Source of the DNA: Legionella bozemanae
GTDB taxonomy: Bacteria > Pseudomonadota > Gammaproteobacteria > Legionellales > Legionellaceae
Direction: 5' to 3'
DNA: 64,000 bases
Assembly (NCBI RefSeq): GCF_001648595.1
Contig: NZ_LBAW01000010.1
Span: 99,928 to 163,927, forward strand
In this document: positions 28,561 to 38,180 of the stretch, piece by piece
How the letters are laid out: every line of letters starts with the position of its first letter
How positions within the stretch are numbered: the stretch's first letter is position 1
Made by a program: the position numbers and the translations under genes
Notes under the pieces: model-generated
The model's database searches: none
Told to the model about the DNA's origin: nothing
Seen by the model: the letters and a program-made list of their open reading frames with translations, nothing else

Positions 28561-29790
28561 ATGTATGTAGCTGTCTTGATTCTTTTGATCACCTTAATTG
28601 GAATTGCCGTTCGCAGAATGACACGAATTATCATTCCAATTTGGCTTATTACCACTGCAGGCGCTGCAGCTGCGCTATTATTGAAACAAATCACCCCAGT
28701 TCGTGCAATTGCAGCAATTGAACCGGATGTGATGCTTTATTTGTTCGGTGTTTTTCTCATCGCGCAAGCGGCAGAAGACAGCGGCTATTTAGAACAACTC
28801 ACTGACAAAATGTTCTATCACGCGCACAATGGGAAACAGGCCTTGGTCATTATTATATTCATCCTTGGGTTAAGCACTTCCTTACTCATGAATGATACAA
28901 TTGCAATCATAGGTACGCCCATTATCATTCAATTGTGCCAATTACATAAAAAACTAATCAAACCTTTAATTTTTGCACTGGCATTTTCAATCACCATCGG
29001 CAGTACCTTCAGTCCTATCGGTAATCCCCAAAACTTATTAATTGCAGTCAAAGCAGAGATGCCATCACCTTTTTTCCAATTTATAAGATTGCTGGCGATA
29101 CCCACATTAATAAATCTTGCCATTACTTATCTATTCATATGTTTTGTTTATAAAAAAACCTTAAACGAACCCATTGAAAAACCTACTCCTTCGCCTGTAC
29201 ATGATCACCATACAGTAATACTAGTTAAACTGAGCTTAATGATTTTATGTCTTTTAATCATTCTTAAAATAGTTTTCGATTGCATGCAATCATCCATTCA
29301 CTTAAATTTCAGCCATATAGCACTTGTCTCATCGTTACCTATTTTACTCAGTAAACAGCGAAGAAAGTTCATCAAACGCTTGGATTGGAGTACTTTGATT
29401 TTTTTTGCAAGTATTTTTATCCTGATGCAAAGTGTGTGGGATAGTGGTTTTTTTCAAACCAGCATCAATCATTTTCATCTTTCGATTGCCCATGTCCCTA
29501 CTATTTTGATAATCAGTATTATTCTGAGTCAATTTATATCTAATGTTCCTATGGTGGCTTTATATTTACCGCTTCTCATGCAACATTCTGTTTCTGATTC
29601 AAGTTTATTAGCCCTAGCAGCAGGAAGTACTATTGCTGGAAATTTATCGATTTTAGGGGCAGCAAGTAACGTCATTATTATTCAAAACTGTGAGAAACAC
29701 CGTGTTAGAGGTTTTGATTTTTTTGAATTTATAAAAATTGGAGCCCCGCTCACCCTCATGAATGTTTTGATCTATGCATGTTTTCTTTAA
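28561..29790 (+). CDS. ArsB/NhaD-superfamily ion transporter
   Basis: The 409-residue polytopic membrane protein has about eleven hydrophobic segments and the ArsB/NhaD/SLC13-type layout: SLLMNDTIAIIGTPIII and SITIGSTFSPIGNPQNLL in the first half, and FISNVPMVALYLPLL and GNLSILGAASNVI in the second half are the paired re-entrant-loop motifs of this superfamily. Members move anions such as arsenite or dicarboxylates, or exchange Na+ for H+. Substrate cannot be told from sequence, and no ars or sodium genes are adjacent. Confidence 0.82.
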   Translation: MYVAVLILLITLIGIAVRRMTRIIIPIWLITTAGAAAALLLKQITPVRAIAAIEPDVMLYLFGVFLIAQAAEDSGYLEQLTDKMFYHAHNGKQALVIIIFILGLSTSLLMNDTIAIIGTPIIIQLCQLHKKLIKPLIFALAFSITIGSTFSPIGNPQNLLIAVKAEMPSPFFQFIRLLAIPTLINLAITYLFICFVYKKTLNEPIEKPTPSPVHDHHTVILVKLSLMILCLLIILKIVFDCMQSSIHLNFSHIALVSSLPILLSKQRRKFIKRLDWSTLIFFASIFILMQSVWDSGFFQTSINHFHLSIAHVPTILIISIILSQFISNVPMVALYLPLLMQHSVSDSSLLALAAGSTIAGNLSILGAASNVIIIQNCEKHRVRGFDFFEFIKIGAPLTLMNVLIYACFL

Positions 29791-29896
29791 ATCAGTACAT
29801 AGTCTAAAAATTACTCAGGATTTTCCGCAACTACTTGCCATATTAAATGCAATAGTGTTATATTTACGCGCGAATTAGTTCATTACAAGGCAATTA

Positions 29897-31210
29897 TTGG
29901 CAAATCAAAGTTATGGAAATCCTAAGCATATGAATCAATCATTGCCTTCACAGCAGTCCTGTTTTTTATTTCTGACTGTAAGCGTTATTACCTCCCTTAT
30001 CTTATTAATTAATGTATCGTTCAAAATCGTTCTCATAGAAGGGCTGATGTTCTCTGTGAACTGTTTGATCTGCCCATTAATTGCAGGTTTGTATTTATTA
30101 GCATTAAGAAATTGCACCATTAAAGAACAAAGACATTTGCTGAATATCTCTTTACTGGCCTTATATGTATTTTGTATTGGCGTATATATACTCATAAACT
30201 TACCCGCAGCCGAATACATGCATAACAATCCTGTTTACCAGATTATTTTTGAAGACATCCCGAAAAAATTCTTTGCAACTACTATTGCTTTTGCACTGAG
30301 TTTCTATCTACCGCATCTATTATTTTATCCTAAAACCACTAAAGTTTTACCTTCACCAAAACAATGTATGCTGCTTGCATTGTTAGGAGGCCTCAGCTTT
30401 TTTGGATTGGATTTTTTTCTCTTATTTTCAGGGGTTCATCTTCATAGCTTCAAACACATTTTTATTGATTCATTCATGATCGCTTCCATCATACTGCTCA
30501 TTATTGGTGTATTCTATCTAACCTTTTTACTGAAATACCAGAATTTGCCTATTATCTCAGACCTCGAGCGAGATAGGGAAGCACTTCCCTTATACCATTA
30601 CTTTATTTGCGTTGCGATCGTCATAATGCTCATTTGTTTAGCTTGCGAATACAGAATAGTAACGATTATTAATAAATATATGGTGCTATCAGCCAGCTCA
30701 TTATTTTTTCCCGTTACTTTATTGATTAGTACAATACTCGGTGAACTGTGGGGTTATCGAGTCAATCTAAAGTTATGCCTAATCCTTATTGCCACTCAAT
30801 TCACTTTTGATATTTTGCTTATAGGGATCGTTGCTTTGCCATCGCCAACGTTTTTTAATTTGAATCCTTTTTACAACTACATTATGTTAAAAAGGCTGCC
30901 TACTGCTTCTCTGACATTATTTGTTGCCTTCATCAGTAATGCTTTGCTATTACATCACTTAAAGAACTCAAAGTGGGGCTTACACCGACCATTACGTATC
31001 TTAATTGCTAATTTTTGTTCTAATTCCTTATTGTGTTTAATTGACTACAGTTTACTATTCGGTGGCATTTATCCTTACGATCAAATTATTAGTTTGGTAG
31101 CTAATGTTTGGCATTACAAATTATTTATGACAATGGTTTTTCTACCTTTAATTCTATGGTTCTGTGCCTATATGGAAAAAAACAAAGCATCGACTTTACA
31201 GTATGATTGA
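29897..31210 (+). CDS. Polytopic membrane protein resembling a duplicated YhhQ/VUT carrier
   Basis: The 437-residue protein has about twelve hydrophobic segments in two similar halves (about 23-215 and 231-428). The second half has FFPVTLLISTILGELWGYR (the D/E-x-YGY-like VUT motif), YIMLKRLPTASLTLFVAF and a C-terminal HYKLFMTMVFLPLILW. The first half has matching YQIIFEDIPKKFFATTIAF but has lost the GELWGYR equivalent. YhhQ-type proteins import queuosine precursors; a role here is only suggested by family likeness and a genomic queC. A TTG start with AAGG at 29887 is used; ATG 29930 is the alternative start. Confidence 0.6.
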   Translation: MANQSYGNPKHMNQSLPSQQSCFLFLTVSVITSLILLINVSFKIVLIEGLMFSVNCLICPLIAGLYLLALRNCTIKEQRHLLNISLLALYVFCIGVYILINLPAAEYMHNNPVYQIIFEDIPKKFFATTIAFALSFYLPHLLFYPKTTKVLPSPKQCMLLALLGGLSFFGLDFFLLFSGVHLHSFKHIFIDSFMIASIILLIIGVFYLTFLLKYQNLPIISDLERDREALPLYHYFICVAIVIMLICLACEYRIVTIINKYMVLSASSLFFPVTLLISTILGELWGYRVNLKLCLILIATQFTFDILLIGIVALPSPTFFNLNPFYNYIMLKRLPTASLTLFVAFISNALLLHHLKNSKWGLHRPLRILIANFCSNSLLCLIDYSLLFGGIYPYDQIISLVANVWHYKLFMTMVFLPLILWFCAYMEKNKASTLQYD

Positions 31211-31395
31211 GTGCTCTAATTTTCTGCAACCCGTCTTCCCTGCGTAGGGATGACAGTTCTTTAGACATCACTGTAGACGGTAGAATACGTATTTTCCTAG
31301 TTAAATTTTGTGGGGAACTCCTCGGGAACAAGTCGCGAGACCGTAATGATCAGGATAAATATCTTGCTGTTCTGGAAATATATTTGAATCCTGGT

Positions 31396-31446
31396 GAAAA
31401 GTCAGATTTGAGCTCAGGTTGAACCTGAGCCAAATATGGCTTTTCA
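31396..31446. terminator. Long imperfect hairpin between convergent genes
   Basis: The core GCTCAGGTT/AACCTGAGC (31412-31430) is extended by GAAAAG...ATTT and AAAT...CTTTTC outside it. It lies between the ends of the membrane-protein gene and glmU. The flanking A and T runs would allow termination in both directions. Confidence 0.6.
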
Positions 31447-31464
31447 GTCATACAGCGTAAAAGT

Positions 31465-32847
31465 TTATGATTCCTTTTTCACTGGCCGCTTCCAACCATA
31501 GACGGTTTTTTGTCTTGATTCAGTAAGGGTCAATTCACCAGGAGGAACATCTTTGCGAATAGTACTGCCTGCTCCTATAGTTGCATAAGCACCTACAGTC
31601 ACCGGGGCAACGAATTGGGTGTCTGAACCGACAAAAACACCATCTTCAATGACGGTTTTATGTTTATTAACTCCGTCATAATTGCAAGTAATGGTGCCTG
31701 CTCCTACATTAACCTCTTTCCCCAAACTCACATCACCCAAATAACTTAAATGACTGGCTTTGGAACCTTCATCAAATATAGCTTTTTTGGTTTCAACAAA
31801 ATTACCTATCTTACAATGTGCAGCTAATTCAGTGCCTGCTCTTAATCGAGCAAAAGGACCAATAGTACAATTATTTGCTATGTTGCAACCTTCCAAGACA
31901 CTGTTGGCATAAATCGAACACCCAGCATCCATACTTACATCAGTAAGTATGCAATTAGGTCCTATAGAGCAACCATCCCCAAGAATTACCTTTCCTTTAA
32001 ACACACAATTCACATCAATAAATACGTCTTTACCGCAGATTAACTCACCGCGTACATCAAAACGATTTGCATCAGCTATAGTTACTCCCTGTTGCAATAA
32101 TTTTTCAGCATGTCGTACTTGCCATATTCGTTCTAATTGCTGCAACTGCAATCGGTTATTTACACCTTGAATTTCTGCGCTATCTTTTACACTCAGTGTT
32201 CTAATTGGTGTTTGACTGGCAACAGCTAAGGCAATAATTTCAGTAAGATAGTACTCAGATTGAGCATTATCATTACCCAAATTGGGCAGCCACTTTTCTA
32301 AATCATCAGAAATGGCACAACAAATCCCTGAATAAATTTCTTTTATATTCTTTTCTTGCTCATTTGCATCTTTTTCTTCTACAATGATGGAAACTTCACC
32401 TTGGTTGTCTCTAACAATACGTCCAAGACCGCTAGGATCTTCAAGATGGGCAACTAAGAGTGACAAAATGGATTGATGAGCGTTTGCTGTATTGCTGCGC
32501 GCAATTAAAGCGCGTAGCGTATCTGCTTGAATAAGCGGTACATCAGCAGATAGAACAAGTACTTGTGTTTTTGGTGGAATAAAAGGTAAAGCCTGCATTA
32601 CAGCATGACCTGTACCTAGTTGTTCTGCCTGATGTACCCAATGCACAGGTAAGTCAGGGAGTGAGTTCTTAAGTTGTTCACCACCATGACCGTATATAAC
32701 ATGGATTACATCAGGATTTAGTTGCTGTGCGGTTTCCACTACACGAGTTAACATGGGCTTCCCTGCAATTTGGTGAAGTACTTTAGGAGTACTGGAATAC
32801 ATCCGTTTGCCCTGACCTGCAGCTAAAATAATAATTTGTAAATTCAT
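31465..32847 (-). CDS. glmU: Bifunctional GlcNAc-1-P uridyltransferase / GlcN-1-P acetyltransferase
   Basis: The 460-residue GlmU has an N-terminal pyrophosphorylase domain (IILAAGQGKRMYSSTPKVLH, LSADVPLI) and a C-terminal left-handed beta-helix acetyltransferase with hexapeptide repeats (GAGTITCNYDGVNKHKT, VGAYATIGAGSTIRKDVP). It completes UDP-GlcNAc synthesis after GlmS and GlmM. ATG 32847 gives the usual N-terminus; a longer frame to 32898 is unlikely. It converges with the membrane-protein gene on its left. Confidence 0.97.
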   Translation of the reverse strand: MNLQIIILAAGQGKRMYSSTPKVLHQIAGKPMLTRVVETAQQLNPDVIHVIYGHGGEQLKNSLPDLPVHWVHQAEQLGTGHAVMQALPFIPPKTQVLVLSADVPLIQADTLRALIARSNTANAHQSILSLLVAHLEDPSGLGRIVRDNQGEVSIIVEEKDANEQEKNIKEIYSGICCAISDDLEKWLPNLGNDNAQSEYYLTEIIALAVASQTPIRTLSVKDSAEIQGVNNRLQLQQLERIWQVRHAEKLLQQGVTIADANRFDVRGELICGKDVFIDVNCVFKGKVILGDGCSIGPNCILTDVSMDAGCSIYANSVLEGCNIANNCTIGPFARLRAGTELAAHCKIGNFVETKKAIFDEGSKASHLSYLGDVSLGKEVNVGAGTITCNYDGVNKHKTVIEDGVFVGSDTQFVAPVTVGAYATIGAGSTIRKDVPPGELTLTESRQKTVYGWKRPVKKES

Positions 32848-32953
32848 GGAGTTATGAGTTCCTAAGTTAAAGATTTTCAATAAAACAATCTGCCTCAATA
32901 TTAAATAGGTAAAAGAGGTATGATAACTAAATTACAGTTCAAGGAGTAGAGCT

Positions 32954-33820
32954 ATGCCATCAATATTAGTGAGAACAGTGAAAGCACTTATAGATCGCGT
33001 TTTGAATAAATCAATAGAAGATTCGATTGCCGATGATAACGGGATGTTTTATGGATATTTTCGCGATACGAAACACTCCGAACAACAAAGAGGCCTAACC
33101 CGTACCCTGCAAAAATGCATTTCAGATTTTGCAACGGAAGACACAGATAAAAATAATTTAGCGACGATAAAAGAGCAGATCAGTAAAATAGACACTGCGG
33201 TGGAACTTTTGCGCGCAAAAAAATCGTGGAAAAGAGGTGGTTTGAATGACACCTTAAGTGAACTTAATTCCAGTATAGACCGATTTTATCGGTCACTTAA
33301 TGAGAGAGCATTTAGTTTTATCGATGTAGCTGATGATGATGATCCGTTTAACTTACTCTGTGCTCATGCAGCTTATTACCTGGGTGAACACATTATTTGC
33401 CCTCCTGGAGAAGGCATGCTTGCTAAAATATACGAAACCGTTTCCAATACTATTAGTCATTCTACAGCAATAGAAATCAGAGCTAAAAAAGAAGAGTGTC
33501 TGATGAAACACATTCTCAAATGTAAGGAAAAACTAGACGGTTTAGATAAGGAAAAACCTAATTACAAAGAGTTACGTAAGACTTTTGTTATTGAAGCAAT
33601 AGACGCAATTCAAAGAGAGAATGCCGGGATTTGTGAAGAGTCAAAACCGATTGACTCCATACCTGTACAAGTAACCTTGATTGCAGTGGCTAAAGTTAAA
33701 GCACCTACCATAAAGCCCAGCAGAGGACGGTTAAAAGTCGCTATGGACAATGCGCTTGAAGAAATTAAAGAACGATGTCCATCAGTAAGTGAAGAAGCAA
33801 AAACCTCATTAACCGTTTAA
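32954..33820 (+). CDS. Hypothetical soluble protein, Legionella-type orphan
   Basis: The 288-residue protein has AAGGAG directly before the ATG and no recognised domain. It is mainly helical and charged. The stretch at about 130-150 (LCAHAAYYLGEHIICPPGEGML) is the most distinctive. A helical lysine/glutamate-rich region follows (about 175-225), then a basic segment (VAKVKAPTIKPSRGRLKVAMD) and a polar C-terminus (SVSEEAKTSLTV). No signal peptide or membrane span was seen. It is monocistronic, divergent from glmU and convergent with ansA. An effector is possible; I cannot say more. Confidence 0.72.
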   Translation: MPSILVRTVKALIDRVLNKSIEDSIADDNGMFYGYFRDTKHSEQQRGLTRTLQKCISDFATEDTDKNNLATIKEQISKIDTAVELLRAKKSWKRGGLNDTLSELNSSIDRFYRSLNERAFSFIDVADDDDPFNLLCAHAAYYLGEHIICPPGEGMLAKIYETVSNTISHSTAIEIRAKKEECLMKHILKCKEKLDGLDKEKPNYKELRKTFVIEAIDAIQRENAGICEESKPIDSIPVQVTLIAVAKVKAPTIKPSRGRLKVAMDNALEEIKERCPSVSEEAKTSLTV

Positions 33821-33859
33821 CTCTTTGTATACTCATCCGCAATAATCTTGCAAAGAACC

Positions 33860-33898
33860 CCCGGAATTCGAAACCAAATAAAAATGTTTCAATCCGGG
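33860..33898. terminator. Imperfect hairpin between convergent genes
   Basis: CCCGGAATTCGAAAC and GTTTCAATCCGGG pair with two bulges around an A-rich loop. The words cccgg and gaaac resemble worn family A arms. It separates the hypothetical gene ending at 33820 from ansA. Confidence 0.45.
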
Positions 33899-33931
33899 TC
33901 CACGCGTGGCATTCAGTCTTCAAATTCGCGA

Positions 33932-34942
33932 TTACGCAGTCAATTCCCCACAAAGATCAGTTTCCATCAATCTTTTTATTTCGGAAATGTCTAACCGTTT
34001 ACTGAGCAAATACAGTAGCTTGCAATGTGCTGCTTCAGGGGTCATGTCATGGCCGCTAATCAGTCCTGCTTTTTTTAAGGAATGCCCCGTAGCGTATTGA
34101 CTCATTTCCACCCCGCCCTGTTGGCATTGAGTGCAGTTAATAATGATCACACCGCGCGCACAAGCATCTTTAAGCAGTTTTAAAAAACGAGGGTCATTAT
34201 TTTGCGCATTGCCTGCGCCATATGTTTCTAAGATCAAACCACATAAGGGTTGATTTAAAATATAAGCTAAAACATCGGTAGCAAACCCAGGGAATAACCT
34301 AAAATTGGCAATAAATTGAGGTTCGATCGTTTGTAAGTGAAATGACTTCCGCGACTGTTTGAGCAAAAGATTTTTCTGTACCTTAATATCTATTCCTATC
34401 GCTGCTAAACGTGGATAATTCGGCGAATCAAATGCTTTAAATCCTTGCGAACTAATCTTTTGTGTCCGATTACCACGTAATAAATGTTGATTAAAGTAAA
34501 TGCATACCTCATGTATGGGCTGATTTGCACAAAGCCATAATGAAGTAACCACATTATCTATCGCATCATTACGTACTTCCGATAAAGGAATTTGGGAACC
34601 TGTAATAATTACTGGTTTACTTAAATTTTCCAGCATAAAGGATAAAGCCGATGCTGTATATGCCATGGTATCAGTACCATGAAAAACAACAAAACCATCA
34701 AAATTCGCATAGTCATCCGCTATATCCCTGGCTATTCGGTTCCAGTCGTATACGGTCATATTGGATGAGTCAAGCAAAGGACTGTATTCTTTTACCGAAT
34801 ACTCAGGCATGTCTTTATGTTTGAGCAAAGGTATTTGTTCCAATGCAGTTTCCACATAACCTGCAGCAGGTTCATAACCATTTTCTGTTTTAATACAACT
34901 GATGGTACCGCCAGTATTAATAATTAAAATTCTCTTTTTCAT
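33932..34942 (-). CDS. ansA: L-asparaginase, type I (cytoplasmic)
   Basis: The 336-residue protein hydrolyses asparagine to aspartate and ammonia. The N-terminal INTGGTISCIKTENGY has the nucleophile Thr, and VFHGTDTMAYTASALSFML has the second catalytic Thr-Asp pair. ITGSQIPLSEVRNDAIDNV also matches the family. The lack of a signal peptide fits the AnsA type. The frame runs up to 35098, but the conserved start is ATG 34942. It is divergent from rppH. Confidence 0.92.
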   Translation of the reverse strand: MKKRILIINTGGTISCIKTENGYEPAAGYVETALEQIPLLKHKDMPEYSVKEYSPLLDSSNMTVYDWNRIARDIADDYANFDGFVVFHGTDTMAYTASALSFMLENLSKPVIITGSQIPLSEVRNDAIDNVVTSLWLCANQPIHEVCIYFNQHLLRGNRTQKISSQGFKAFDSPNYPRLAAIGIDIKVQKNLLLKQSRKSFHLQTIEPQFIANFRLFPGFATDVLAYILNQPLCGLILETYGAGNAQNNDPRFLKLLKDACARGVIIINCTQCQQGGVEMSQYATGHSLKKAGLISGHDMTPEAAHCKLLYLLSKRLDISEIKRLMETDLCGELTA

Positions 34943-35181
34943 AGGATTATAAATTAGACTATTTTTCTCAATTATATAACTAAATGATTTGAAATAGGGT
35001 AGTACTTTTAATGAGTGAAAAAAGGTGTCCCGATGCTGCAAACAAAGTCTAGAAAAAGAAGATAAGTCAGTTTTTATTGAGTAGTTATCTTTTTTCAATA
35101 ATAATTACAGATTTAATTGCCAAGGTCTCGCTGTTTATGGAAAAATCAGGCTATTAGAAGTTTAATCTAAACAGTGACATC

Positions 35182-35697
35182 ATGGTAATTGATCGTGCCG
35201 GTTATCGGTTGAATGTAGGTATTGTCCTAGTCAACTCACAAAACAGAGTTTTTTGGGGTAGAAGAACTGGTCATGATGCTTGGCAATTTCCGCAAGGCGG
35301 ATTGGCTGCTGGTGAAACATCATTAGAAGCAATGTTTCGGGAATTGCATGAAGAAGTAGGATTGAATAAGGAAGATGTAGAAGTTATTGGTTCTACCAAG
35401 CGCTGGCTTAAATACAGACTCCCTAAACAATATCTGCGTCATGGCAGTGAACCTTTAGTAATAGGACAAAAACAAAAATGGTTTTTATTAAAGCTCATTA
35501 CCAGTGAGCAAAAAGTTAAACTGGATCTAAGTGACTCTCCAGAATTTGATAGCTGGCGTTGGGTTGATTTTCATGAGCCAGAAGGACAGGTGATCTTTTT
35601 TAAACGTCAAGTTTATATGCAAGCGTTAAAAGAACTGGAACCTATGTTGAAAAAAAATCGTCGTACACCTTACGGCATTAAACGAAAAAAGAGGTAA
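35182..35697 (+). CDS. rppH: RNA pyrophosphohydrolase RppH (Nudix)
   Basis: The 171-residue Nudix enzyme removes pyrophosphate from the 5' end of mRNAs and starts their decay. The Nudix box GGLAAGETSLEAMFRELHEE is intact, and the N-terminus (GYRLNVGIVLVN) and WQFPQGG match RppH. It starts the conserved block rppH-ptsP-lgt-thyA, also seen in enteric bacteria, and lies 11 bases before ptsP. Confidence 0.95.
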   Translation: MVIDRAGYRLNVGIVLVNSQNRVFWGRRTGHDAWQFPQGGLAAGETSLEAMFRELHEEVGLNKEDVEVIGSTKRWLKYRLPKQYLRHGSEPLVIGQKQKWFLLKLITSEQKVKLDLSDSPEFDSWRWVDFHEPEGQVIFFKRQVYMQALKELEPMLKKNRRTPYGIKRKKR

Positions 35698-35708
35698 TAT
35701 AAGCGTAG

Positions 35709-38006
35709 ATGCTCAAAGTACTTAAACGGATAGTTCAAGAAGTCACTGCAGCCAAGCAGCTCTCAGAAGCACTTGGCATTCTGGTGCACCAAATTAATAA
35801 AGCCATTAATGCAGAGGCCGCTTCCGTTTACCTCATCGATACCAAACATGCTGAATATGTTCTTATTGCAACCGAAGGTTTAAACAAGCAAGCACAATTC
35901 CGAGTTCGTATTTCCTTTGATAGTGGTCTAGTAGGTCTTGTCGGCCGACGCGAAGAACCTATTAATCTAGAAGATGCTCCCGCCCATCCCGATTTTTATC
36001 ATAATCCCTTATTGGGAGAAGAACGTTTTAAAGCATTTTTAGGTGTCCCTATTATTCAACATCGAAAGATCTATGGCGTTCTCATTGTTCAGCAAACAGA
36101 ACAACGTTACTTCGATGATACAGAAGAATCTTTTTTAATTACCTTAGCCGCCCAACTTGGCGGAATTATCGCTCATGCTGAAGCAACAGGAGAGCTGGCT
36201 GAACTAACCCAACCCAAACCTATGGGTGTTACCAAAAAAGTTGAAGCTGGTACCACCGCCCTGGCAGGAATAGGCTCTGTTCCAGGTATTGGAATAGGTA
36301 CCGCTGTGGTTGTATATCCTCAGGCAGATATTGATGCAGTTCCACAAAATCCTGTAGAGACTTTGGATGAGGAAATTAATGCATTTTATGAAGCTCTGGA
36401 ATCCACTAGAGATGACATGCACCGTTTAAGTAGACGCATGAAATCCGTTGTTGCAGAAGAAGAGCATGCGCTATTTGATGTGTATTTACGCATTCTTGAT
36501 AAAGACAGTTTGGGTACTGAAGTAGAGCGGGTAATTCGTAAAGAAAAAATTGGAGCGCAAGCTGCTTTAGCAGCGGTTATTAAAAAACACATCGCTCAGT
36601 TTGAAAGTATGGAGGATTCATACCTCCGGGAACGAGCCAGTGATTTTCGTGATTTGGGACGCCGTGTTTTAGCAGCGTTACAATGGTCACAACAAGAAGA
36701 AATTGTTTATCCCAAAAGAACAGTTTTAGTTGGAGAAGAAGTAACCGCTGCAGCATTAGCAGAAGTTCCTGAAGGATGCCTGGCTGGAGTTATATCAGCC
36801 AAAGGTTCCAATAACTCGCATGTTGCCATTTTAGCACGTGCGTTGGGTGTGCCTACAGTTATGGGCGTTCGTGGTTTAAAATTAGATTTGATTTCCCGCC
36901 GCGCCATTATTGTTGATGGGTATTATGGACAAGTTTATATTTCCCCATCAAAATCAGTACTTGCAGAATTCAAGCTTCTGGAGCAAGAAGAGCAGGCATT
37001 GAACCAGAGTCTGGTTAGTTTACGGGATAAACCTGCAGAAACTGTTGACAACTATAAGGTTTCTTTACAAGTGAACACCGGTTTAGCTATGGATGCAGGC
37101 TTATCCATGAGTGTCGGTGCAGAAGGTGTTGGCTTATACCGCTCAGAAGTCCCTTTTATGAGTCGTGATCATTTTCCTTCAGAAGATGAACAAACGATTA
37201 TTTATCGACAAACACTGAAAGCCTTTGCCCCACACCCTGTGACTATGCGAACCCTTGATATTGGTGGTGATAAGGTACTGCCCTATTTTCCTGTTGCAGA
37301 AGATAACCCCTATTTGGGATGGCGAGGAATTCGTGTCACACTGGATCATCCCGATGTATTCCTGATGCAAATCCGTGCGATGATGCGTGCAAGCGAAGAA
37401 TTGAATAATTTGCGAATTATGTTGCCTATGGTCACCAATTTAAGTGAAGTCGAGGAAGCTTCCTACCTTATTGATCAAGCATTCACTGAATTACTAGAAG
37501 AAGGTTGTGCCATTGAAAAACCAAAGTTAGGGGTTATGATCGAAGTGCCCGCAGCAGCTTATTTAGCACGTGAAATCGCCAAACGTGTTGATTTTATCTC
37601 TGTAGGCAGCAATGACCTGACCCAATATTTTCTGGCCGTAGATAGGAATAACGCACGCGTTGCGGGTCTTTACGACGCCATGCATCCTGCCATGTTGCGT
37701 GTTTTACTAAAAGTAGTTGAAGGAGGCCATGCAGCAGGAGTAGAAGTGAGTATTTGTGGCGAAATGGCCAGTGATCCTTTAGCTGTTATTTTGTTAATTG
37801 CCATGGGCTTTGATACCTTAAGCATGAACTCTTCGAGTTTACCGCGAGTAAAATGGGTTATTCGTAATTTCTCTATTGCGACTGCCCGCAAAATTCTTGC
37901 CGAGGTTCTGGAATTTGAACACCCCGCCCAAATACGTTTTCATTTACAAAAAGCTCTAGAGGAAGAAGGATTGGGTAGTCTCATTAGGGCTGGAAAGTCT
38001 CTATGA
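35709..38006 (+). CDS. ptsP: Phosphoenolpyruvate-protein phosphotransferase, EI-Ntr
   Basis: The 765-residue PtsP has an N-terminal GAF domain (about 15-160), the phosphohistidine swivel (AKGSNNSHVAILARALGVP with the phosphorylated His) and the C-terminal PEP-binding barrel (MRTLDIGGDKVLPYFP, VGSNDLTQYFLAVDRNN, SICGEMASDP). It passes phosphate from PEP to NPr in the nitrogen PTS, a regulatory rather than sugar-import chain. It is full length. A family A repeat follows and separates it from lgt. Confidence 0.96.
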   Translation: MLKVLKRIVQEVTAAKQLSEALGILVHQINKAINAEAASVYLIDTKHAEYVLIATEGLNKQAQFRVRISFDSGLVGLVGRREEPINLEDAPAHPDFYHNPLLGEERFKAFLGVPIIQHRKIYGVLIVQQTEQRYFDDTEESFLITLAAQLGGIIAHAEATGELAELTQPKPMGVTKKVEAGTTALAGIGSVPGIGIGTAVVVYPQADIDAVPQNPVETLDEEINAFYEALESTRDDMHRLSRRMKSVVAEEEHALFDVYLRILDKDSLGTEVERVIRKEKIGAQAALAAVIKKHIAQFESMEDSYLRERASDFRDLGRRVLAALQWSQQEEIVYPKRTVLVGEEVTAAALAEVPEGCLAGVISAKGSNNSHVAILARALGVPTVMGVRGLKLDLISRRAIIVDGYYGQVYISPSKSVLAEFKLLEQEEQALNQSLVSLRDKPAETVDNYKVSLQVNTGLAMDAGLSMSVGAEGVGLYRSEVPFMSRDHFPSEDEQTIIYRQTLKAFAPHPVTMRTLDIGGDKVLPYFPVAEDNPYLGWRGIRVTLDHPDVFLMQIRAMMRASEELNNLRIMLPMVTNLSEVEEASYLIDQAFTELLEEGCAIEKPKLGVMIEVPAAAYLAREIAKRVDFISVGSNDLTQYFLAVDRNNARVAGLYDAMHPAMLRVLLKVVEGGHAAGVEVSICGEMASDPLAVILLIAMGFDTLSMNSSSLPRVKWVIRNFSIATARKILAEVLEFEHPAQIRFHLQKALEEEGLGSLIRAGKSL

Positions 38007-38027
38007 ATAGAAGACTGATTGAAAATT

Positions 38028-38108
38028 GTAGCCTGGGTGCAACGCAGCGAAACCCGGGAGTTTTGAGCTCAGTTAGTCCCGGGTTCCGCTGCGTTGCACC
38101 CAGGCTAC
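38028..38108. repeat. Family A palindromic repeat, best-preserved copy
   Basis: The arms gtagcctgggtgcaacgcag and its near-exact complement (ctgcgttgcacccaggctac) extend inward to cccggga/tcccggg around a 14-base centre. It lies between ptsP and lgt inside an otherwise tightly packed gene block, so it may set off ptsP from lgt-thyA expression. Confidence 0.92.
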
Positions 38109-38180
38109 GTTCTATCGATGATTACGATCCCTTAAATTATGGAAGCGTACATGTAGATAAAAAAGGAACTTAATAAAGAT

